The notes below the pieces were generated by a model, which had not been told where the DNA came from, searched no databases, and was given only the letters and a program-made list of their open reading frames with translations. Below are positions 1-7,601 of a DNA stretch of 8,240 nt, piece after piece. Location of the stretch: contig JAUYBK010000194.1 of NCBI GenBank assembly GCA_030693105.1, positions 1 to 8,240 of the forward strand, read 5' to 3'. The translations under genes and the position numbers were made by a program. Numbering within the stretch: the first letter of the stretch is position 1; every line of letters starts with the position of its first letter. The stretch is from Methanobacteriaceae archaeon (GTDB taxonomy: Archaea > Methanobacteriota > Methanobacteria > Methanobacteriales > Methanobacteriaceae).

Positions 1-7
1 CCCCCCC

Positions 8-28
8 GAAAAGAGAGAGTAAAAATAT
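8..28 (-). terminator. Possible U-rich terminator after the AMMECR1 gene
   Basis: Directly after the stop codon of the AMMECR1-family gene the minus strand reads as pyrimidine-rich DNA with a T5 run and a T4 run separated by a CT repeat. Archaeal transcription often ends at U-rich stretches without a hairpin, so this may be where the tldD/AMMECR1 transcript ends. No stem was found, and the window ends a few bases further on in a run of seven C (plus strand), so the full context is not visible. Confidence 0.3.
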
Positions 29-589
29 TTATTCTTCAAATATTTGGGACTGGAAACTGTAGATCCTGGTTCCTTCCTGCAGCCAGCAGTCAGGACTCAT
101 CCCGGCTTTCATGCAGGTGTTTGCCAGAAACTCCTCCAGATCCCACTCCCACTCCAGAGGAACCTGCGGAAGTAAAAGTCCCCGATAAATCCCCCTTTCA
201 ATTATTAGCCCATCTTTACCAATTTTAATTTTATCCAAATACTCTGCAGGTTTTTTAACCTCTATCAGTTTAGGCAGAGTGAGTACGCTGACTTCAACCT
301 GAATATCGTCCAGTTCATGGGAGTTAACTGGTGCAAATCGTGGATCACCCGTAGCAGCCCCCAAAGCTACTTCTATTAATGCAGCTATCAATGGTTTAAC
401 TGGTTCCGGATATCCAATACATCCTCGGAGGTCTCCTTTCTCGTGTAAAGTTACAAATACGCCCCTATTTTCTTTAAAATACTCTGGAACATCAGAGGGA
501 ACCTCCAGAACTTCACCCTTAACTATATACAATTCTAGGGCATCTCGGGCCAGTTTAAGTAGTAGCTCACCATCTTCTCTTTTAAGCAT
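29..589 (-). CDS. AMMECR1-domain protein (TIGR00296/PF01871 family)
   Basis: The 186-residue protein is a complete single-domain AMMECR1 family member, close to the usual archaeal length. The family hallmark LRGCIG is at residues 54-59 and a second conserved block, LLPQV, at 139-143; the region GDPRF (81-85) is also typical. There is no signal peptide or membrane segment, so it should be cytoplasmic. The biochemical role of the family is not settled; the conserved cysteine in LRGCIG has led to suggestions of an enzymatic function, and bacterial relatives occur with a radical SAM and a Memo-like protein, neither of which is present here. The ATG is preceded by GGTGGGT at a short distance, which supports this start. 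It lies 19 bases downstream of tldD on the same strand and is probably co-transcribed with it. Family assignment is firm; function is open. Confidence 0.93.
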   Translation of the reverse strand: MLKREDGELLLKLARDALELYIVKGEVLEVPSDVPEYFKENRGVFVTLHEKGDLRGCIGYPEPVKPLIAALIEVALGAATGDPRFAPVNSHELDDIQVEVSVLTLPKLIEVKKPAEYLDKIKIGKDGLIIERGIYRGLLLPQVPLEWEWDLEEFLANTCMKAGMSPDCWLQEGTRIYSFQSQIFEE

Positions 590-608
590 TTACCCACCAT
601 CCTGATTG

Positions 609-1982
609 TTATTCGGCTCCACCCACTGTGGCTTCACTTACCCGGGTGTGGGGGCCTCCATCTCCTACCGGTGCAGTTTGTCCGGATTTCCCGCAGAATC
701 CTACACCCATGTGGAAGTCTCTCCCTACTCCGTCCACCTTCCTGAGTATCTCCAGGATGTTGCCGGATAATGAAACATCCCTTAAAGGTTCTCCTACTTC
801 TCCATTTTCTATACGGAATGATTCAGCGGCGTTAAACTGGAAAACCCCTTTACCAGTATCCACTTGACCTCCGCGTGAGCCTTTAAGATATATCCCATCT
901 TTCAGGTCCTCAATTAGCTCATCGAATTTCATTTCACCTGGTTTTAAATAGGTGTTACTCATACGAACTAGGGGCTGGTCTCCCACTGCAGAACGAGAAT
1001 TTCCACTTGGTTTTAAACCTAATTTTGAAGCTGTTTCCCGGGAACTTAACAGAGAAACCAGAACTCCATCTTTCACCAGAATGTTTTCACTGGTCTTAAC
1101 TCCCTCCGCATCATAGGCGTAGTAACCGAAGGCATCCATGCTGGCGTCATCAATGATGTTAACCAGTGGTGAACCGATACTGGTTCCCATTTTTCCTTCC
1201 AGGATAGAATCTTTCTGCAGGATCAGGTCCGCCTCAGAAGCATGCCCCAGTGCTTCGTGTATAAAAACACCAGTTAGTTCCGAGTCTAAAAGTACTGGAA
1301 ATCTTCCTGACGGAGGTGAATTAGCATCAAGAAGTCTAACTGCCTTAGAAGCTGCAGTTCTGCCAAATTTTTCCAGGTCTGCTTTTTGAATAACTTCAAA
1401 TCCCCTGGCTCCCCCCAAACTTTTGTGTCCAAATTGTATAACACCTTCACCGGCGGCTACAGCATTAATAAACATTGCCACCCGGGTTTCTTCCTGCATC
1501 AAGTTTGCTCCTTCAGAGCTTATGAAGTAGGACGTTCCATCCCCTTCTACGTAGTTAACGGTGGTGCTTACCACTTGAGGCAGGCTGGCTGCCTTTTCGG
1601 CTTCCACCATCACTTCTTTTTTTTCATCAACAGAAACGTCATCCGGCTTTATTTTTGCCCGTGATTTTATCTGATTCACATTTACATCCACGCGGGCCAG
1701 TTCCACCTCACTTTCCAGGGATCCGGCCAGTTTAAATGCAATCTCTGCCATTCTTTTCAGTTGGGATATTTGAGTGGTGTAGGAGAAGCCCCAGGCCCCT
1801 CCATTTAAGACCCTAATAGAAGCTCCAAAATCGTCTCCAGACCGTATTTCCTGAACTTTACCATCTTTCATGACTATGGCTGTATTTTGAGTCTCACTCA
1901 CCCTTATATCTACGTAGTCAACCCTTTTTTGCAGAGTATCAATGGTTCGATCTAATAGGCCCGGATCTAACTCTTTTATCAT
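609..1982 (-). CDS. tldD: TldD family metalloprotease
   Basis: The 457-residue product is a full-length member of the TldD/PmbA family (PF01523). The metal-binding motif HEALGHASE lies at residues 242-250, giving H242, E243 and H247, and the C-terminal cysteine C430 sits in the CGKSGQ block that corresponds to the third metal ligand of bacterial TldD. In Escherichia coli TldD works with TldE as a zinc-dependent heterodimeric protease that cuts unfolded peptides and matures microcin B17. The archaeal substrate is unknown. All catalytic residues are present, so this is the active TldD subunit and not the inactive TldE/PmbA partner, which must be encoded elsewhere because no second copy is in the window. 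The ATG has a strong AAGGAG site seven bases upstream. It is the first gene of a two-gene unit with the AMMECR1 gene and is divergent from the homocysteine genes. Confidence 0.95.
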   Translation of the reverse strand: MIKELDPGLLDRTIDTLQKRVDYVDIRVSETQNTAIVMKDGKVQEIRSGDDFGASIRVLNGGAWGFSYTTQISQLKRMAEIAFKLAGSLESEVELARVDVNVNQIKSRAKIKPDDVSVDEKKEVMVEAEKAASLPQVVSTTVNYVEGDGTSYFISSEGANLMQEETRVAMFINAVAAGEGVIQFGHKSLGGARGFEVIQKADLEKFGRTAASKAVRLLDANSPPSGRFPVLLDSELTGVFIHEALGHASEADLILQKDSILEGKMGTSIGSPLVNIIDDASMDAFGYYAYDAEGVKTSENILVKDGVLVSLLSSRETASKLGLKPSGNSRSAVGDQPLVRMSNTYLKPGEMKFDELIEDLKDGIYLKGSRGGQVDTGKGVFQFNAAESFRIENGEVGEPLRDVSLSGNILEILRKVDGVGRDFHMGVGFCGKSGQTAPVGDGGPHTRVSEATVGGAE

Positions 1983-1990
1983 CTTATTAT

Positions 1991-2056
1991 CTCCTTAATT
2001 TTTTATGATCTTCCTTCCATAAAGTTTTTCGGCTCGGGTAATGATTAATGTATAGA
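1991..2056 (-). promoter_or_regulatory. tldD ribosome binding site and candidate promoter
   Basis: On the minus strand AAGGAG (plus-strand 1991-1996) lies just ahead of the tldD ATG and fixes that start. Further upstream, around 2047-2056, a weak TATA-like string CTATACATTA would place transcription initiation near 2025, leaving a leader of about 40 bases. A second AT-rich candidate, CTTTATGG near 2018-2025, is too close to the ribosome binding site to serve. The ribosome binding site is clear; the promoter is a guess from spacing and base composition. Confidence 0.35.
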
Positions 2057-2080
2057 CTGACCAAAATTAGTAGAACAGAG

Positions 2081-2132
2081 TAGATATATAAGGAGTAAAC
2101 CTAAATAGTCAAGATCACACCTAAGGAGGTGA
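2081..2132 (+). promoter_or_regulatory. Promoter and ribosome binding site of the 28-codon gene
   Basis: A good archaeal TATA-like box, GATATATAAG (2083-2092), is followed by AAGGAGGTGA (2123-2132), which is nearly fully complementary to the 3' end of archaeal 16S rRNA. With the usual 22-27 base offset, transcription would begin around 2110-2115, leaving a leader of roughly 25 bases to the GTG at 2137. Four bases separate the ribosome binding site from this start. The combination of a TATA box, a correctly spaced strong ribosome binding site and a following open frame is the main reason to accept the small gene as real. Confidence 0.6.
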
Positions 2133-2136
2133 GAAA

Positions 2137-2223
2137 GTGCAAGTTAAATTTAACCTACAACACTTTTGCTGCGGCCCTAAAGGCTGCGAAATAGAATATG
2201 AAAAAATGATAGATCAAGAATAA
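2137..2223 (+). CDS. Small cysteine-rich protein or leader peptide (28 aa)
   Basis: This frame starts with GTG four bases after AAGGAGGTGA and ends at TAA, giving 28 residues. An in-frame TAA at 2122-2124 rules out a longer N-terminal extension, so GTG is the only sensible start. The peptide has a middle block HFCCGPKGCE (residues 9-18) with cysteines C11, C12 and C17 and histidine H9, then an acidic tail. It has no signal peptide or membrane segment. I do not recognise a family. The closely spaced Cys/His residues would suit metal, Fe-S or persulfide binding, and the position 112 bases ahead of the homocysteine-forming genes suggests either a small partner of sulfur metabolism or a leader peptide that senses cysteine supply. 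Both ideas are inference. The alternative is a chance open frame, which the near-perfect ribosome binding site makes less likely. Confidence 0.6.
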   Translation: MQVKFNLQHFCCGPKGCEIEYEKMIDQE

Positions 2224-2259
2224 TATCTATTGATCCATACATTTTTGAATTCAAGTTTT

Positions 2260-2308
2260 ATGAAGCTCATATAATTTCAACTTCATTTTTATTGTTTGTT
2301 GATTTTTT
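2260..2308 (+). terminator. Hairpin and T-rich tract between the small gene and the homocysteine genes
   Basis: After the small gene the plus strand has a short inverted repeat, ATGAAG (2260-2265) and CTTCAT (2281-2286), followed at once by a T-rich stretch that includes four T at 2287-2290 and seven T from 2303. This resembles an archaeal U-rich terminator and could end the small transcript or act as an attenuator before the gene at 2336. The stem is only six AT-rich base pairs with a 15-base loop, so the T-tracts are the stronger evidence. A palindrome TTGAATTCAA at 2245-2254 lies just before it. Confidence 0.35.
2268..2275 (+). promoter_or_regulatory. Candidate TATA box of the homocysteine operon
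   Basis: CATATAAT would direct initiation at about 2297-2300, leaving a leader of about 36 bases before the ATG at 2336. It lies in the loop of the terminator-like hairpin, so the two readings compete: either the operon has its own promoter here, or it is reached by read-through from the small gene. The ribosome binding site of the downstream gene is GGATGTGA (2324-2331), one mismatch from GGAGGTGA. Confidence 0.3.
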
Positions 2309-2335
2309 TAAATAAACAGCGCCGGATGTGACGGT

Positions 2336-3882
<1,547 letters not shown>

Positions 3883-3886
<4 letters not shown>

Positions 3887-4269
3887 AAGCCTGGCTCAAC
3901 TTTTCACCAGAAATAGTAAACAAGGCCGTTATATCTAACCTTATGAAGAACTTCGACGTGAGCTTTAACATAATGAATGCCAACATCACCCCTAAAGGGG
4001 GTAAAATGCTCATTGAGATCAGTGGTGAAGAGGCCCAGGAAGGGATTAACTACTTGGAAAACCAGGGAGTTCATTTAACACCCGTCAAACGTGTAGTTAA
4101 AAAAGACAATGATAAGTGTGTTGACTGCGGAGCATGCCTATCACTATGCCCTGTAGAAGCCATAACGATTGATGAAGAATGGAAAGTGGAATTAGACGAT
4201 CAAAAATGTATTGGTTGTGGGTTCTGCACGTCTTCTTGCCCCACAAAAGCTATTAAACTGGCAGATTAA
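3883..4269 (+). CDS. NIL-domain 2x[4Fe-4S] ferredoxin, MA1822-type partner of the sulfurtransferase
   Basis: The 128-residue protein has an N-terminal NIL-like alpha/beta domain (about residues 1-70) and a C-terminal bacterial-type double [4Fe-4S] ferredoxin domain. The first cluster motif uses C79, C82, C85 and C89; the second uses C109, C112, C115 and C119, both in the form CxxCxxCxxxCP. The homologue MA1822 is needed with MA1821 for homocysteine formation, presumably supplying electrons for reduction of a thiocarbonyl or persulfide intermediate. The NIL domain is named from methionine ABC transporters, where it binds methionine, so a product-sensing role is possible but unproven here. The start is fixed by AGAGGTGA six bases upstream and by the four-base overlap with the preceding gene. 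It is the last gene of the plus-strand unit and faces the DUF362 gene. Confidence 0.92.
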
Positions 4270-4308
4270 TTACTCTGCCCTCCATTTTATTTATCGAATT
4301 CTTAGTCA

Positions 4309-4368
4309 AACTAGGTTTACTTTCTAAAAATAATTAGTTTTATAATCGAGAAATTATTTCACCTAGTT
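4309..4368. terminator. Nested inverted repeats between convergent genes
   Basis: The spacer after the ferredoxin gene contains two perfect 8-base inverted repeats, one inside the other. AACTAGGT (4309-4316) pairs with ACCTAGTT (4361-4368), and AAATAATT (4328-4335) pairs with AATTATTT (4352-4359). The right arms are one base apart, while the left arms are separated by an 11-base T-rich bulge. The outer right arm covers the last codons and stop of the DUF362 gene. With T-rich DNA on both strands this is a reasonable bidirectional terminator for the two converging transcripts, though AT content makes the pairing weak. Confidence 0.45.
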
Positions 4369-5519
4369 AGAGATTTTGAAAACCGCGACCCCAGCCGGTA
4401 GATTAAACTTTTATCAATGTAGACTGCCCCATAGGGACACATTTCCATGCAGCACAAACAGTTAATGCATTCCGGGTATTGAAACTCAGGGATATAAACT
4501 CCACACTTAACAGCCTCCGTGGGACAGCTTTCCACGCATTTACCACATTTATCACATTTATCACATTTATTCGAGTCAATGGCAGGTCGGACCCAGAAGT
4601 ACTTCATTAAACCGCGGGCCAGTGATCCGGGGATAAATTCCAAGGTTTGAGACATGTTAGGTGGCCATTTAAAGTTTTTTACGGCAGGAATGTCTCCTAA
4701 TACTTTAATTTTATGAATATCTGTTTCTCCCAGCCCCTGTTCGCCTGCTATGGCATTGGTAGGTACTTTAAGTGGTTCTTTTCCCAGTATATGGCAGATT
4801 AGACTGTCCATGGTCACCCCATTTTTTCCAGCCAGGACCATTCCCAGATCTCGGGGATCGCCAGACGACGGGCCATTGCCTTCCATCCCCACCACACCGT
4901 CCACTATATTAAGGCCCGGCTGGGCCAGGGCGTAAATATCAACCACTATCTTGGCAAATTCAGAAGGTTGGGGAGCTTTTTTATGATATTCCACCTTAGT
5001 AAATCCGGGTACTGTCCCGAACATGTTTTTCACAGCACAGGTGAATATGGTAAGTCCGTGGGTCTTTATTTTGGGAAGGTTTATTAAAAGGTCACAGTCC
5101 ATGGCTGGTTTGGAGATGTAATAGTCTCTGCCGTTGCGGGTTTTAGGGTATGAACCCATTTTTTCAAAATTCAAAAGCTTTACATCGTGATGCCTGCAAA
5201 CATCTTCCAGGCCAGTGACCTTCCAATACTCTTTCATACCACTGGCAGGGCCTCCCGGACTATCCCCTACCATGGGAATCCCTCCACATTCTTTAACTTC
5301 CAGAATAACTGCTTCGAGTATTTTAGGATGGGTAGTGACCATATCTTCAGGAGGACGAGCCTGTAAAAGGTTTGGTTTGAGTAAAACCTTATCGCCTTTA
5401 TCTACAAAAGAATCTATTCCACCTATATTGTCAGTAGAAGTACGGACCGCTTTTTTAACATCATCCAAATCGTAAGAAGCACATTGGGCAATGGAAACCG
5501 TGTTAATCATGATAATCAT
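4359..5519 (-). CDS. DUF362 protein with C-terminal 2x[4Fe-4S] ferredoxin domain
   Basis: The 386-residue protein has a DUF362 domain (PF04015, COG2006) over about residues 40-250, with typical blocks KVLLKPN (44-50), GDSPGG (85-90) and NLPKIKTHG (147-155), then a linker and a ferredoxin domain at about 315-370. Cluster one uses C322, C325, C328 and C332, cluster two C351, C354, C357 and C361. C319, C339 and C356 are additional cysteines; C319 comes from a local 9-base repeat. No signal peptide is evident, so it is probably a cytoplasmic electron-transfer or Fe-S protein; the family has no agreed reaction. It is 17 bases downstream of cbiO, but a terminator-like palindrome fills that gap. No ribosome binding site precedes the first ATG or the ATG at codon 4, and codon 4 matches the usual family N-terminus better, so the true start may be 5510. 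A link to cobalt transport is not shown. Confidence 0.88.
   Translation of the reverse strand: MIIMINTVSIAQCASYDLDDVKKAVRTSTDNIGGIDSFVDKGDKVLLKPNLLQARPPEDMVTTHPKILEAVILEVKECGGIPMVGDSPGGPASGMKEYWKVTGLEDVCRHHDVKLLNFEKMGSYPKTRNGRDYYISKPAMDCDLLINLPKIKTHGLTIFTCAVKNMFGTVPGFTKVEYHKKAPQPSEFAKIVVDIYALAQPGLNIVDGVVGMEGNGPSSGDPRDLGMVLAGKNGVTMDSLICHILGKEPLKVPTNAIAGEQGLGETDIHKIKVLGDIPAVKNFKWPPNMSQTLEFIPGSLARGLMKYFWVRPAIDSNKCDKCDKCGKCVESCPTEAVKCGVYIPEFQYPECINCLCCMEMCPYGAVYIDKSLIYRLGSRFSKSLTR
4544..4570. repeat. Three perfect 9-base tandem repeats inside the ferredoxin motif
   Basis: The unit CACATTTAT occurs three times in a row (4544-4552, 4553-4561, 4562-4570), with a fourth copy matching 7 of 9 bases at 4535-4543. 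On the coding minus strand it reads in frame as Lys-Cys-Asp units and produces C319, C322 and C325 of the DUF362 protein. Because the unit length equals the CxxC spacing, gain or loss of one unit adds or removes a cysteine without breaking the frame. Confidence 0.8.
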
Positions 5520-5522
5520 TCG

Positions 5523-5545
5523 AAAAAAAAGATTAATTAATCTTT
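5523..5545 (-). terminator. 18-base palindrome with T-run at the end of cbiO
   Basis: AAAGATTAATTAATCTTT (5528-5545) is a perfect 18-base palindrome overlapping the last two cbiO codons and its stop. On the minus strand it is followed directly by more T, so that a run of eight T (5523-5530) ends the structure. It can form a seven-pair AT-rich stem with a four-base loop, the layout of an intrinsic terminator. If it works, most cbi transcription ends here, only a few bases before the DUF362 start codon. The minus-strand TTTAAAGATT at its upstream edge could alternatively be a TATA box placed about 27 bases ahead of that start. Confidence 0.5.
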
Positions 5546-6376
5546 AAAGCTTTCCAAAATCTTTCTTCTGGCCTCTCCAATGGTTAAAGGGTATGGTTTG
5601 TCGAAGGGAAGTGAATCCTCTTTTTCTAAAATCTCCATAAGATGAGCAATCCGGGGAAGTCTCAAATTGGCACTTCTAATGGTTTTTACATCAGAAAAGA
5701 CTTCATGAGGGGTTCCTTCCTTTATTATACTCCCTTCATTAATTATGTATACCTGAGAAGCGTATAAAGGCACCAGGTCTACATCATGGGTGGATATAAC
5801 TATACTCATCCCTTCCTGGTTAAGCTGATACAGTATTCGCAGTATTTGGGACGCCCCTTTGGGGTCCAGACCGCTGGTGGGCTCATCCAACACCATGATC
5901 TCCGGCTGCATGGCCAGGATGCCGGCGATGGCCACTCTTTTCTTTTGACCTCCACTTAAGTGGTGTGGAGGTTTTTTCTCGTAACCAGCCATTCCCACCT
6001 TCCCCAGAGCATCTTTAACCCTTTTTTCCACTTCTTCTAAGTCTAAACCCATGTTTAGAGGGCCAAATGCCACATCTTCCATGACGGTGGGGGCAAAGAG
6101 CTGGTCATCAGGGTTTTGGAATACAATTCCCACTTTTTGCCGCACTTTCATCAGATCTTCTTTTTTGTAGCCCAGGGGACGGTCTTCTACCCGGACTTCA
6201 CCGGAAGTGGGTCGGAGGATTCCGTTGAAGTGTAAAAATAGAGTGGATTTTCCTGCCCCGTTAGGGCCCAATAACGCTACCATCATTCCCTTAGAAGCTC
6301 GGAAGTTAACATTTTTCAAAGCCAGGGTTCCATCTGGATATTGGTAGGTGATTTCTCTGGTTTCAATGACGTTCAT
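5537..6376 (-). CDS. cbiO: Cobalt ECF transporter ATPase CbiO
   Basis: The 279-residue protein is a complete ABC ATPase of the energy-coupling factor type. Visible motifs are Walker A GPNGAGKST (37-45), the Q-loop QNPDDQ (87-92), the signature LSGGQ (140-144), Walker B IMVLDEP with D164 and E165, the D-loop SGLD (168-171) and the switch histidine H197 in STHD. The FQNPDDQLFAPTV block is typical of ECF ATPases. It should form a cytoplasmic dimer coupled to CbiQ and drive cobalt uptake through CbiM/CbiN. The C-terminal extension after residue 225 is normal for this family. The ATG has AGAGGAT upstream. It follows cbiQ on the same strand, but after an unusually long 124-base AT-rich gap with its own promoter-like box. 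Substrate specificity comes from its neighbours, not from this subunit. Confidence 0.95.
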   Translation of the reverse strand: MNVIETREITYQYPDGTLALKNVNFRASKGMMVALLGPNGAGKSTLFLHFNGILRPTSGEVRVEDRPLGYKKEDLMKVRQKVGIVFQNPDDQLFAPTVMEDVAFGPLNMGLDLEEVEKRVKDALGKVGMAGYEKKPPHHLSGGQKKRVAIAGILAMQPEIMVLDEPTSGLDPKGASQILRILYQLNQEGMSIVISTHDVDLVPLYASQVYIINEGSIIKEGTPHEVFSDVKTIRSANLRLPRIAHLMEILEKEDSLPFDKPYPLTIGEARRKILESFKD

Positions 6377-6403
6377 ACTAATCCTCTTTATAGTTGGGGG
6401 TGT

Positions 6404-6417
6404 CTTTTATATTTAAT
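6404..6417 (-). promoter_or_regulatory. Candidate internal promoter for cbiO
   Basis: The 124-base gap between cbiQ and cbiO (6377-6500) holds no gene. On the minus strand ATTAAATATAAAAG is a good archaeal TATA-like box; initiation would be near 6388, right before the AGAGGAT ribosome binding site (6381-6387) of cbiO. The gap also contains an 8-base inverted repeat, AAATCAAT (6464-6471) and ATTGATTT (6491-6498), just after the cbiQ stop, and a palindrome ATTTAATTAAAT at 6495-6506. Such strings are easy to find in DNA this rich in A and T, so confidence is modest. Confidence 0.35.
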
Positions 6418-6500
6418 TATTAATTTGAAAACTTTAATGGATTTATTTTCCTCAAATCTGTTCAAATCAATTATATTTATTTAATTGGGGATTGATTTAA

Positions 6501-7286
6501 TTAAATAATTTGAATGTTCATGGTCATGTAAATCCCTGCCAACAATAAGATTTCGAAGGAGATTAAAAGGATAATGCTTAATGAACCCGGATATTTGATT
6601 TTCTTCATTGTTTTAAGATTTCCATTGTATCCCCTGGATTCCATGGCAATGTGAAGTTTCTCACCCTGGAACCAGGTTCGGATAAAAAGATTTCCGGCAA
6701 GCATACCCCCACAGCGCAAGCAACTTCTCCAGTCCGAATATCCTAATCTAGTTTTTTGGGCGTGGTGCATCTTTCCAGCTTCATCCAGGAATAGGAATAT
6801 AAAACGGTACATTAACATGGCCAATTCCACCATGATGGCTGGTATCCTTATGGTGTGCATCATACTAAATAGTTCCGTCATAGGGGTGGTAAAAGCCAGA
6901 AATACCAGACATGAGAAGGCACCCAACATTCGACTGAATACTAAAAAACCCAGTTGGATTCCGTCGCCATAAATAGCAAGATTTAAAGGACCTATAGAAC
7001 CCAAGTGTATCCATAATTCACCCGTACCAAAAAAAAGAGACATATAAAGAAATGTGATAAAAGCAAACAAAAATGGGGCAGATATGAACCTTAAATAGAA
7101 TTTATAGGGAATTTTTGCCAGGAAGACTAATAACATTGGAACCAACATGAAAACAAAAAGAGGTAAAAATGGAGATGGAGATGCAACACAAATCAACATA
7201 GTTGAAATAGCAAACAACACTTTAAAAAGAGTGTTCACTTCCCTTAGTCCGTTATTGTGAGCATGATAATCTAAATGGCTTTCCAT
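6501..7286 (-). CDS. cbiQ: Cobalt ECF transporter transmembrane protein CbiQ
   Basis: The 261-residue protein is the T component of the ECF cobalt transporter. It has hydrophobic membrane segments at about residues 20-35, 40-57, 68-87, 108-132 and 234-257, and a long cytoplasmic stretch between the fourth and last. That stretch contains the two short Ala-Arg-Gly type signatures that couple the membrane protein to the ATPase: AQKTRLG (A176, R180) and AMESRGY (A214, R218, G219). The ATG is preceded by GGGTGATG, and the gene begins 27 bases after the cbiN stop, so it is expected to be co-transcribed with cbiM and cbiN. Length and motifs are normal. Its partner ATPase, cbiO, follows after an AT-rich gap. 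Confidence 0.94.
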   Translation of the reverse strand: MESHLDYHAHNNGLREVNTLFKVLFAISTMLICVASPSPFLPLFVFMLVPMLLVFLAKIPYKFYLRFISAPFLFAFITFLYMSLFFGTGELWIHLGSIGPLNLAIYGDGIQLGFLVFSRMLGAFSCLVFLAFTTPMTELFSMMHTIRIPAIMVELAMLMYRFIFLFLDEAGKMHHAQKTRLGYSDWRSCLRCGGMLAGNLFIRTWFQGEKLHIAMESRGYNGNLKTMKKIKYPGSLSIILLISFEILLLAGIYMTMNIQII

Positions 7287-7313
7287 TACATCACCCTATT
7301 ATTTTTAAGCTTC

Positions 7314-7601
7314 CTAATTGCCTGTTTTCCGTTTATTTTTGTAATATCCCAGGAAATATCCCAATATAAATGCTCCCATCGCTGCCTGAAGTGCAAATAA
7401 CAAAGTTTCTATTTCGCCACTGGGCGGTTCCCAAATAGGTTTAAACCAGGGTTTGTAGCCTGTTTCTTCAATAGCAGATCCAGCATTAGAATCAGCACCA
7501 GCAAAGAATCCTTGTTCCTCACCCATACCCGGATAAAGGAAGAAAGGTGTTATAACTATTACCACCACTGCCAAGAGCATGATTAAGTGCTTAGTCTCCA
7601 T
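7314..7601 (-). CDS. cbiN: Cobalt transport protein CbiN
   Basis: This 95-residue protein is a typical CbiN: two membrane segments (about residues 5-23 and 64-86) flank an external loop. The loop carries the family blocks GADSNA (35-40) and PWFKPIWEPPSGEIE (51-65). CbiN is a small auxiliary subunit that, with CbiM, allows cobalt loading; its presence in place of NikN argues for cobalt and not nickel as the substrate. The ATG immediately follows the cbiM stop codon without a spacer. The ribosome binding site is a G-rich run inside the end of cbiM, so the two are probably translationally coupled. Confidence 0.93.
   Translation of the reverse strand: METKHLIMLLAVVVIVITPFFLYPGMGEEQGFFAGADSNAGSAIEETGYKPWFKPIWEPPSGEIETLLFALQAAMGAFILGYFLGYYKNKRKTGN

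Noticed and set aside
1..7. Run of seven C at the window edge
   Set aside because: It is too short and too close to the edge to interpret.
1386..1664. 92-codon open frame on the plus strand inside tldD
   Set aside because: Composition is typical of an antisense shadow (rich in His, Phe and Tyr), and tldD on the other strand is unambiguous.
2307..2316. TTTAAATAAA as the TATA box of the sulfurtransferase gene
   Set aside because: Initiation would fall on the start codon itself, while a ribosome binding site (GGATGTGA) is present upstream, which argues for a leadered message and a promoter further away.
1983..2335. RNA gene or riboswitch in the divergent spacer
   Set aside because: Apart from the short hairpins described, no tRNA-like, S-box-like or other extended folded element could be recognised by eye.
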